From NCBI GenBank assembly GCA_024643945.1, contig JAHELX010000119.1, positions 1-12,367 of the forward strand: 12,367 nucleotides of DNA. Direction: 5' to 3'. The notes under the pieces are model-generated. The model ran no database searches. It saw only the letters and a program-made list of their open reading frames with translations, and was not told where the DNA came from. This DNA is from Anaerolineales bacterium (GTDB lineage: Bacteria; Chloroflexota; Anaerolineae; 4572-78; NAK82). Positions within the stretch are counted from its first letter, which is position 1. Every line of letters begins with the position of its first letter. The translations under genes were made by a program, and so were the position numbers. This document shows, one piece after another, positions 6,975 through 12,367 of the stretch.

Positions 6975-7568
6975 ATGCAAGGTTCGCCTCACGATTCACA
7001 GCCGATGATGTCAGACGAAGCGTCAGGTGAATACGCCTCTCCAGGGCGGCGTATCCTGAGGGCTCTACGCGAAATACTGGAAACGATGATCCCGGCAGTG
7101 ATCATCGCCCTGCTCATCAACCTGTTTTTAGCGCAGGCTACCCGGGTGTTTGGGCAGAGTATGGAGCCCAATTTGCATACCGACCAGCGGTTGGTGGTAG
7201 AGAAGCTCTCCTACAATCGCTGGTTGTTCATCCGTGGTCCGCAGCGCGGAGATGTGGTGGTGCTCGATATCAATCCACACAGCGACCTGCTTATCAAACG
7301 GGTCATTGGTTTGCCCGGTGATCGGGTGGAGATTCGCGGTGGTCAGGTTTTCATCAATGGTAAGCTTCTTAATGAGCCGTATCTAAGCCAACCCACCTAT
7401 GGCGATTACGGCCCGATTGATGTACCCCCGTTGCACGTTTTTGTGCTCGGGGATAATCGTGGCTTCTCTAATGACTCGCGCGCCTTTGGCCCCATACCCC
7501 TTGACGACGTGGTGGGCCGGGCCTGGTTTTCATACTGGCCTCCTGGTCAGTGGGGGCTGATAAGATAG
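6975..7568 (+). CDS. lepB: Signal peptidase I
   Basis: 197 aa from ATG 6975, which has GGAG at 6966-6969. The frame stays open upstream to GTG 6828, but that would translate the inverted-repeat element into a Pro/Arg-rich stretch unlike any signal peptidase. The enzyme removes signal peptides from exported proteins at the outer face of the membrane, using a Ser/Lys dyad. One transmembrane helix lies at about 38-55, followed directly by F-G-Q-S-M-E-P-N-L with the nucleophile Ser62. The general-base Lys108 is in L-I-K-R-V-I-G-L-P-G-D. The late box G-D-N-R-G-F-S-N-D-S-R-A-F-G-P-I-P and the following V-G-R-A are intact. The N-terminal 37 residues are polar and probably cytoplasmic. Length and single-helix layout fit Gram-positive-style enzymes. 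A strong intrinsic terminator follows. Confidence 0.95.
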   Translation: MQGSPHDSQPMMSDEASGEYASPGRRILRALREILETMIPAVIIALLINLFLAQATRVFGQSMEPNLHTDQRLVVEKLSYNRWLFIRGPQRGDVVVLDINPHSDLLIKRVIGLPGDRVEIRGGQVFINGKLLNEPYLSQPTYGDYGPIDVPPLHVFVLGDNRGFSNDSRAFGPIPLDDVVGRAWFSYWPPGQWGLIR

Positions 7569-7620
7569 CCAGCCGGTGTGAGGATAACAAACAACATAGG
7601 TCATCCCTACGCCGAGTTGA

Positions 7621-7657
7621 AGAGACAATGAGGCGGGCCTCATTGCCTCTTTTTTTA
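7621..7657 (+). terminator. Intrinsic terminator after lepB
   Basis: AGAGACAATGAGGC (7621-7634) pairs with GCCTCATTGCCTCT (7637-7650) with a single A-C mismatch, and a run of eight T follows (7650-7657). Allowing for a realistic loop, about 11-12 pairs form. It closes the lepB transcript 53 bp after the stop and separates it from the next promoter. Confidence 0.9.
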
Positions 7658-7713
7658 TACTCCGCAATATTGCCGAGTTATAGCATGTCTCAGGCAGTGT
7701 CCCTACGAATCGG

Positions 7714-7743
7714 TTGACATAGGTAGCCTAAATGCTGTAAAAT
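7714..7743 (+). promoter_or_regulatory. Predicted promoter for the AI-2E transporter / HAD operon
   Basis: A perfect -35 box TTGACA (7714-7719), an 18-bp spacer and TAAAAT (7738-7743, 5 of 6). A register with TGTAAA (7736-7741) and 16 bp is also possible. The start would fall near 7750. This places the upstream ATG at 7742 inside the -10 region and supports the downstream start at 7820. Confidence 0.7.
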
Positions 7744-7778
7744 GACGATCGAGTTAATTACTCAACCGACCCTTCTAC

Positions 7779-7804
7779 CTGCTTCGGCAAAATTGCCGAA
7801 GCAG
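7779..7804. promoter_or_regulatory. Perfect 12-bp inverted repeat just before the ribosome binding site
   Basis: CTGCTTCGGCAA (7779-7790) is the exact complement of TTGCCGAAGCAG (7793-7804), separated by AA. It lies in the leader of the AI-2E transporter mRNA, 5 nt before AGGAG (7810-7814). It could be a protein-binding operator downstream of the promoter, or an RNA hairpin (10 pairs with an A/U loop) that affects ribosome access or mRNA stability. There is no U-tract, so it is not an intrinsic terminator. Confidence 0.7.
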
Positions 7805-7819
7805 TCGCCAGGAGAAGTG

Positions 7820-8968
7820 ATGACCAGTAAACCGTGGAGTAGCTCGACTAAACGTCTCGTCGTGGTCGGCATTGTCTTGTTATTTGGGTTGGCCATCGCC
7901 CGCTTTAGTCGTGCGCTGGCGCCGCTGGTGGTGGCCGTTATCATCGCCTATGTGCTTAACCTGCCCGTCAACTGGATCGTGCGACGCACTCGTATCCCCC
8001 GCAAGCTGGTAGCCGTCATCGCTTATATTGCGTTCTACATCGTGCTGGCCTTGATCCCGGCGGCGCTGACCCCCATCCTCATCCAACAGGTGCGACGTAT
8101 CGACCTGGATTTGCGGACAATCAATGACCAATTGGCTCATTTCATCACCCAACCTCTCATCATCTTTAATGTGACATTCGACTTGAGCTATGTTGCTGCC
8201 GAGGTAACCCGGACGCTGGCAGACTTGCTGTCACCGTTTGCCACCGGCGCTATCGGCGTGTTGTTTGGCATCGCCGAAGGCGTGATCTGGGCCATCTTTA
8301 TCTTCGTCGTGGGGCTCTATCTGCTGCTTGATGCTCCCAAGATTCGTGATTGGTTCGATAATCTGGCTCCCCCCGACTATCGCTACGAAGTCACCTTGCT
8401 GCGCCGCCAAATCAGCGCCATCTGGAGTTCTTTCTTTGTGGGACAACTGATTCTGTGCACCGTGATAGGTGTAACCGTGGGTGGAGCAATGGCTATCCTG
8501 GGCATCCGTAGCGCGTTCATCTTGGGCCTTGTAGCTGCCGTGGCCGAACTCGTGCCCAATATCGGCCATACTGTGTCCGCTATCGTGGGCGTCTCTGTCG
8601 CCTTCATCGAAGGGAGTTACCTGCCGGTTAGCAATGTTTGGTTGGCTGTGATCGTGGTCCTGATCTATGTTGCCATCGCCCAGGTAGACATCAACTTCCT
8701 CATCCCCCGCATTATCGGAGGGCGTATGCACCTGTCGCCAGTAGTAGTCATTGTAGGCCTGATCGCCGGTGCCAGCATTGGCGGTGTATTGGGCCTATTG
8801 CTGGCTGCTCCTACCCTTGCCAGCCTGCGTGTGCTCGGCAGCTACATCTACCGGCGGTTGCTGGATCTGGAACCTTACGTGCTACCGCAAGAAGGACAGT
8901 CTGCCGTCCAGCCAGCATCAGAGACCGAGCAAGAGGCCGAAGCCAGGGCCCCTGCCGAAACGTCTTAG
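7820..8968 (+). CDS. AI-2E family transporter (PerM/YdiK-like membrane protein)
   Basis: 382 aa from ATG 7820 with AGGAG at 7810-7814. An in-frame ATG at 7742 overlaps the predicted -10 box and would translate the palindrome, so I reject it. The protein is strongly hydrophobic, with helices at roughly 12-50 (two), 62-88, 142-170, 205-228, 230-263, 273-290 and 305-332, and a more polar stretch at about 90-140, as in this family. Family-like motifs are A-E-L-V-P-N-I-G (about 242-249) and the late V-D-I-N-F-L-I-P-R-I-I-G-G-R-M-H-L-S-P (289-307). Members have been linked to AI-2 export or Na+/H+ antiport, but most are uncharacterised; the substrate here is unknown. The last 30 or so residues are a Glu/Ala-rich cytoplasmic tail. 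A HAD phosphatase follows after 11 bp, so the two form one operon. Confidence 0.9.
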   Translation: MTSKPWSSSTKRLVVVGIVLLFGLAIARFSRALAPLVVAVIIAYVLNLPVNWIVRRTRIPRKLVAVIAYIAFYIVLALIPAALTPILIQQVRRIDLDLRTINDQLAHFITQPLIIFNVTFDLSYVAAEVTRTLADLLSPFATGAIGVLFGIAEGVIWAIFIFVVGLYLLLDAPKIRDWFDNLAPPDYRYEVTLLRRQISAIWSSFFVGQLILCTVIGVTVGGAMAILGIRSAFILGLVAAVAELVPNIGHTVSAIVGVSVAFIEGSYLPVSNVWLAVIVVLIYVAIAQVDINFLIPRIIGGRMHLSPVVVIVGLIAGASIGGVLGLLLAAPTLASLRVLGSYIYRRLLDLEPYVLPQEGQSAVQPASETEQEAEARAPAETS

Positions 8969-8979
8969 CGCGAGGCTGT

Positions 8980-9672
8980 ATGACCTCTCTCGATCCAGCC
9001 GCCATCGAAGCGATTCTCTTTGACTTAGATGGCACGCTCATAGACACCGATGATCAGGTGGTCAGGTCGTTGGCCCGCTATCTGGCCCCCCTGGCTCGTT
9101 TCGTCCCCTTTGCCCCCACTGCCCCGGCCCGCCGGCTGGTAATGTGGGCCGAGACGCCAGGCAATGCTCTGATGACCCTCTTTGATATGCTGGGATTGGA
9201 TGACAATATCTTTGCCATTGGCGACACGCTGCGCCGCTGGCGAGGGTTGCATTCCCGGCAAGACCTCCCCCTGATCCCTGGCGCAGATAGGGTGCTCCAT
9301 GCACTGTCTCGGCACTATCGCCTGGCAATCGTCACTGTACGAGGTCGCCGTGACGTCGACGCTTTTCTGGGCCAGCACAACTTGGTCCATCTGTTTGACC
9401 TGGCCGTCACCCGCGAGAGCACCCGCCGTCTCAAGCCTCACCCTGCCCCTATCCGCTTTGCTGCCGAAAAGCTGGGCCTGCCTCCTTGTCGCTGCGCCAT
9501 GGTAGGTGACACCACAACCGATGTCCGCTCGGCGCGGGCGGCCAACGCCTGGGCGGTGGCAGTCTTGAGCGGCTTTGGCCAGCAGGATGAGCTGGAGCGG
9601 GCTGGAGCCCACGTGGTACTGGAGAGTGTGGCCCAAATGGGGAAGATCTTGCCACTGGACAACTTTCCATAA
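8980..9672 (+). CDS. HAD-superfamily hydrolase (phosphoglycolate phosphatase-like)
   Basis: 230 aa from ATG 8980, 11 bp after the transporter stop, with a short GAGG at 8972-8975. The four HAD motifs are present: F-D-L-D-G-T-L with nucleophile Asp15 and acid/base Asp17; V-T-V-R with Thr119; L-K-P with Lys152; V-G-D-T-T-T-D with Asp177 and Asp181 for Mg2+. The segment between motifs I and II (about 25-100) is helical and fits a C1-type cap, as in phosphoglycolate phosphatase and beta-phosphoglucomutase relatives. The substrate cannot be read from sequence, and names such as gph would be over-specific. The frame stays open upstream to GTG 8638, but that part overlaps the transporter gene out of frame and is not coding. 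The promoter of the next gene overlaps its last codons. Confidence 0.88.
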   Translation: MTSLDPAAIEAILFDLDGTLIDTDDQVVRSLARYLAPLARFVPFAPTAPARRLVMWAETPGNALMTLFDMLGLDDNIFAIGDTLRRWRGLHSRQDLPLIPGADRVLHALSRHYRLAIVTVRGRRDVDAFLGQHNLVHLFDLAVTRESTRRLKPHPAPIRFAAEKLGLPPCRCAMVGDTTTDVRSARAANAWAVAVLSGFGQQDELERAGAHVVLESVAQMGKILPLDNFP

Positions 9673-9685
9673 ACTGTGGTATAAT
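9656..9685 (+). promoter_or_regulatory. Predicted promoter for the Pro/Thr-rich protein gene
   Basis: TGGACA (9656-9661, 5 of 6), an 18-bp spacer and a perfect TATAAT (9680-9685) preceded by TGG, an extended -10. The -35 element lies in the last codons of the HAD gene. Transcription would start near 9692, leaving a leader of about 36 nt. Confidence 0.7.
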
Positions 9686-9709
9686 AGACATAAACCACTC
9701 TAGACATAA
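9685..9709 (+). repeat. Two direct copies of TAGACATAA at the predicted start site
   Basis: TAGACATAA occurs at 9685-9693 and again at 9701-9709, a 16-bp period (about 1.5 helical turns). The first copy overlaps the last base of the -10 box and covers the expected start site. The layout would suit a repressor that binds direct repeats, but AT-rich leaders can also repeat by chance. Confidence 0.45.
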
Positions 9710-9727
9710 TAAGATGGAGTGTGTGTT

Positions 9728-10534
9728 ATGTCTCGTCAACAAGTGATCGCGTTGCTCATTTTGGGTATGGCGGTGCTTACCGTGTATACCCTGGGCATTG
9801 TGATGGCGGCTGATGTGCTGCAAACGGTGCGCGCCGAGCCTCCACAACTGCCCGCTGGACCACCTCCTGAAGAGCCGTTGTCTTCGCCTTATCCTCCTAC
9901 CTGGACGCCAACTTTCACGCCTCTTCCCCGACCCAGCGCCACCCCGGTTCCTACCTGGACGCCGGGTCCTACTCCCACGCCGTCGCCCACGCTCCCCGCC
10001 TGGCCTACTCCCACTCCTGAACCCACCAGCACCCCATCCGTCTCCAATCCACCCGCCCCGCCGCCTGTTGCTGCCACCCCCACCTGGACCCCTTCACCCC
10101 AACCAGTGCGGCTGGTCTTTGATACCAACGACGACGCGCTAGTGGCTGGTGAGTGCGCTACCCTGTTTTGGATTGCCGACGATGCGCGGGCCATCTATCT
10201 GAATGACAAGGAAGTGGACTGGCAAGGCTCAAAAGAGGTTTGTCCCAAGGAGACTAAGACCTACACCCTTAAGGTGGTGCTCAACTCTGGGGAAGAAACC
10301 AAGCTGAAGGTCGAAATCGAGGTTTTCCCACCCACGCCGACCATCACCAACACGCCGACAAAGACGCCCGTACCTACTAATACACCTACACCCACCCATA
10401 CGCCCATACCTACCCATACGCCTACCCCTACGCTGACCAACACGCCGGAGCCCACCGAAACATCAACGCCAACCCCAACCCCCACCGAAACGTCAACGCC
10501 AACCCCAACCCCCACAGAAACGACTCAGCCTTGA
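9728..10534 (+). CDS. Membrane-anchored Pro/Thr-rich protein with a two-Cys beta domain
   Basis: 268 aa from ATG 9728 with GGAG at 9716-9719; a GTG at 9719 in the same frame overlaps that site and is rejected. Residues 7-29 form one hydrophobic helix, a signal anchor or uncleaved signal peptide, so the rest should lie outside the cell. Residues 37-126 are a low-complexity linker dominated by Pro and Thr (repeats such as P-T-W-T-P). Residues 127-199 form a compact domain with alternating strands, G-E-C-A-T-L-F-W and [12 protein letters not shown]; Cys143 and Cys172 could form a disulfide. Similar modules with G-E-C...L-x-W and V-C-P...T-Y-T-L are, to my knowledge, frequent in Chloroflexota surface proteins, but the function is unknown. 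Residues 200-268 are a second Thr/Pro tail with decapeptide repeats, a plausible O-glycosylation or wall-spanning stalk. I cannot name a function. Confidence 0.8.
   Translation: MSRQQVIALLILGMAVLTVYTLGIVMAADVLQTVRAEPPQLPAGPPPEEPLSSPYPPTWTPTFTPLPRPSATPVPTWTPGPTPTPSPTLPAWPTPTPEPTSTPSVSNPPAPPPVAATPTWTPSPQPVRLVFDTNDDALVAGECATLFWIADDARAIYLNDKEVDWQGSKEVCPKETKTYTLKVVLNSGEETKLKVEIEVFPPTPTITNTPTKTPVPTNTPTPTHTPIPTHTPTPTLTNTPEPTETSTPTPTPTETSTPTPTPTETTQP
10451..10522 (+). repeat. 30-bp tandem repeat inside the Pro/Thr-rich gene
   Basis: Units 10451-10480 and 10481-10510 differ at one base, and a 12-bp partial third copy (10511-10522, one mismatch) follows. In frame they encode [10 protein letters not shown] twice, then P-T-E-T. 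Near-identity at synonymous positions points to recent duplication, so copy number may vary between strains. Confidence 0.85.
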
Positions 10535-10556
10535 TAAGTGGTCTCAACCTGAAATG

Positions 10557-10593
10557 CCAGGAGCCGGGTTCGCCCATAAAACCCGGCTCCTGG
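10557..10593. terminator. Perfect 14-bp hairpin between convergent genes (possible bidirectional terminator)
   Basis: CCAGGAGCCGGGTT (10557-10570) is the exact complement of AACCCGGCTCCTGG (10580-10593), with a 9-nt loop. It lies 22 bp after the stop of the rightward gene and 59 bp after the stop of the leftward kinase gene. It lacks a T-run on either strand, so it is not a canonical intrinsic terminator; it may end transcripts weakly, protect 3' ends, or be an extragenic repeat. Confidence 0.55.
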
Positions 10594-10652
10594 ATCAACA
10601 TCCTCGCCAAGCCATCAATTTAAGGTGGGATCAAATCACCGTTGACAGGGTA

Positions 10653-12356
10653 CTAGGATACATAGTCCCGCAAGATCGAGCCCCCGATGAACTCCCGCAA
10701 GATAGAATTGTCGGGGATCAGGTCGGGGGTGGCGGGAATGAACCACTCGAGGAAGGACAGCATACGCTTGGCCTCGATGTGTTCCGGCTTGCGTGGCTTC
10801 ACCTGCAACAGCAGCGGCTCAGCAAAGGGCTTGAGGACGGCTAGCTCGTAGACCAGCGCCGAGTTGAACATCACGTCCGCATGCTCCTGGAAGGGAAAGA
10901 TCCACCGCTTCTCCCCCTGACGTACGCTGTCCCAACGTTTGATCGTGTCGCTGGCAGAATAGCCGCGATAGGTAGCATCGCGCACAATGCGTCGCAGCAG
11001 CCGGGTGTCAGTCGTCGGCACTCGGTTATGTTGATCCATGTTGAGCTGCGTCAACGCCGACACATATACCCGGTAAATGTGTCGGGGGGGGATGTCGCGC
11101 ACCAGCTCCGGGTTCATGCCGTGAATCCCCTCGACGATGATCGCATGACCGCGGCTGATGTGAATGGTGTCACCCGTCTCGCGCCGACCAGTGACAAAGT
11201 TGTAATGGGGCAACGTTACCTCATGCCCGTCCATTAACCTTAAGAGCACGTCGTTGAAGAGCGACAGGTCCAGCGCATACAGAGACTCAAAATCATAGTC
11301 GCCATGCTCGTCTCGGGGCGTGTCTTCTCGATTGACCAGGAAATCGTCGAGGGACAGGGCGATTGGATGGATACCATTGGCCAGCAGTTGGATTGAGAGA
11401 CGCTTGGAGAAGGTCGTCTTGCCTGACGATGACGGACCGGCGATGAGCACCATGCGCACGTGGGGATGCTGCTCGGCAATGTCGGAGGCGATACGGGCGA
11501 TGCGTTGTTCGTGCAACGCTTCCGATACCAGAATCACCTCGCGCATGCGGCCCGTCTCATTTGCCTCGTTGAGCGTCCCGACGTCGGAGATACCCATCAC
11601 CTCCATCCACTCGCCATACTCGTTATAGACGGCCACCAACTTGGGGTATTCAACCGGCTCTTGAATGATGGTTGGCAGTTCGCGCCGGGGATATTGTAGC
11701 ACAAACCCCGGACCGTAGGGCCGCAGTGCGAATTTCTGGAGATAGCCAGTGGAGGGTACCATATAGCCGTGGTAATAATCTTGGGCCTCTCCCAGAGTGT
11801 ACAGGGTCAGATAGTCTTTTTTACGCGTCTTGAGCAGCTTGATCTTGTCGGTGTGACCCCTGGTCTCGAAATAAGACAGGGCTTCGTCGAGAGGGACACG
11901 CTTTTTCCCGATGGGGATGTCGGCTTCTACCAACTCCCGCATGCGTGCCTCGATACGTGTCAGCTCGTCGGGGGTAAAAAGGGCACGTCCCTTCACCTCG
12001 CAGTAGAAACTGCCGAAATTGAGAGCGTAGTCTATGACGACGTGCGCGTCAGGAAAGAGTTCCTCGGCGACGCTTATCATCAAGAAGGCCAATGAGCGGC
12101 GGTAAATGCGCATCCCATCGCTGTCAGCGATAGTAATGGGTATTACATCCGAGTCGGTGACAATATGATACGTTAATTCACGTAATTCTCCGTTGATGTG
12201 CGCTGCGACGACAGGTGCTGGCAGGTCGAAGTCAATGGCTTTGATGTATGTTTCCAAAGTTGTGCCGACGGCCGCTTCGTAGATGCGGCCGTCAGCCAGG
12301 TATATCTGGGCTGTCTGGCGTGGTTTAGCCGGTCGAACGATAGATTGTGCGTTCAT
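10653..12356 (-). CDS. Uridine kinase-type nucleoside kinase fused to TGS and ThrRS-like domains
   Basis: 567 aa. The N-terminal part (about 15-78) is a TGS-like beta-grasp domain. Residues about 85-225 resemble the editing (SAD) region of threonyl-tRNA synthetase, including L-F-P-D-A and V-P-S-T-G. Residues about 295-500 are a P-loop kinase of the uridine kinase / phosphoribulokinase type: Walker A G-P-S-S-S-G-K-T at 307-314 (Lys313), the L-D-D-F acidic motif, P-H-Y-N-F, I-V-E-G-I-H-G and T-R-L-L-R-R-I-V-R-D. Such kinases phosphorylate uridine or cytidine with a nucleoside triphosphate in pyrimidine salvage. Multidomain proteins of this layout are known in several anaerobic and thermophilic lineages. 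The residues corresponding to ThrRS editing/zinc ligands are replaced (Arg87, Phe91, Tyr195, Met199), so aminoacyl-tRNA editing is unlikely. ATG 12356 is the only start visible; its upstream region is cut by the window edge, so a slightly longer protein is possible. Confidence 0.92.
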   Translation of the reverse strand: MNAQSIVRPAKPRQTAQIYLADGRIYEAAVGTTLETYIKAIDFDLPAPVVAAHINGELRELTYHIVTDSDVIPITIADSDGMRIYRRSLAFLMISVAEELFPDAHVVIDYALNFGSFYCEVKGRALFTPDELTRIEARMRELVEADIPIGKKRVPLDEALSYFETRGHTDKIKLLKTRKKDYLTLYTLGEAQDYYHGYMVPSTGYLQKFALRPYGPGFVLQYPRRELPTIIQEPVEYPKLVAVYNEYGEWMEVMGISDVGTLNEANETGRMREVILVSEALHEQRIARIASDIAEQHPHVRMVLIAGPSSSGKTTFSKRLSIQLLANGIHPIALSLDDFLVNREDTPRDEHGDYDFESLYALDLSLFNDVLLRLMDGHEVTLPHYNFVTGRRETGDTIHISRGHAIIVEGIHGMNPELVRDIPPRHIYRVYVSALTQLNMDQHNRVPTTDTRLLRRIVRDATYRGYSASDTIKRWDSVRQGEKRWIFPFQEHADVMFNSALVYELAVLKPFAEPLLLQVKPRKPEHIEAKRMLSFLEWFIPATPDLIPDNSILREFIGGSILRDYVS

Positions 12357-12367
12357 GAATTACTGCA

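Noticed and set aside
7742..7819. Upstream start (ATG 7742) for the AI-2E transporter
   Set aside because: The ATG overlaps the predicted -10 box and has no ribosome binding site; ATG 7820 has AGGAG at the right distance.
8638..8979. Upstream extension of the HAD gene from GTG 8638
   Set aside because: It runs out of frame inside the transporter gene and is Cys/Arg/Pro-rich; HAD motif I begins just after ATG 8980.
10261..10515. Val/Gly-rich open frame antisense to the Thr/Pro tail
   Set aside because: It is the mechanical complement of Thr/Pro codon repeats, not an independent protein.

Overview
The window looks like a chromosomal segment from a bacterium, most likely Chloroflexota (Anaerolineae-like). 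That placement is an inference. It rests on moderately high GC, a Pro/Thr-rich protein with a small two-Cys domain of a kind common in that phylum, a TGS/ThrRS-like uridine kinase, and overall protein style. There is no rRNA, tRNA, CRISPR array, phage gene or transposase. Nearly all of it is housekeeping or common accessory genes. I did not find convincing evidence of a new multi-gene system. The least explained signals lie in the non-coding DNA.

Layout. 1-1719 (+): the C-terminal end of a Slt-type lytic transglycosylase, cut by the window edge, then an FAD oxidoreductase of the sarcosine-oxidase beta family. 1738-3885 (-): trmD, rplS and rnhB, a conserved translation cluster read leftward, with separate predicted promoters before trmD and before rplS. 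3886-4089: a divergent control region with back-to-back extended -10 promoters flanking an inverted repeat. 4090-6807 (+): rpsO and pnp, a classic pair, separated by a 243-nt leader with several stems, some mutually exclusive. 6808-6974: a 118-bp inverted-repeat element between pnp and lepB. 6975-7568 (+): lepB (signal peptidase I), closed by a strong intrinsic terminator. 7714-9672 (+): an AI-2E-family membrane protein and a HAD phosphatase in one operon, with a perfect palindrome just before the ribosome binding site. 9656-10534 (+): a membrane-anchored Pro/Thr-rich protein with its own promoter. 10653-12356 (-): a fused TGS / ThrRS-editing-like / uridine kinase protein, convergent with the previous gene across a perfect 14-bp hairpin.

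How the genes work together. trmD (tRNA m1G37), rplS (L19), rpsO (S15), pnp (RNA turnover) and rnhB (RNA:DNA hybrids) form a translation and RNA-metabolism block. The trmD and rpsO promoters share one short intergenic region and could be co-regulated. Four of the five promoters I can place carry a TGn extension next to the -10 box. lepB and the anchored proline-rich protein concern secretion and the cell surface. The ThrRS-like half of the kinase has lost all four residues that bind zinc and carry out editing in true threonyl-tRNA synthetases, so it is probably a structural or ligand-sensing module.
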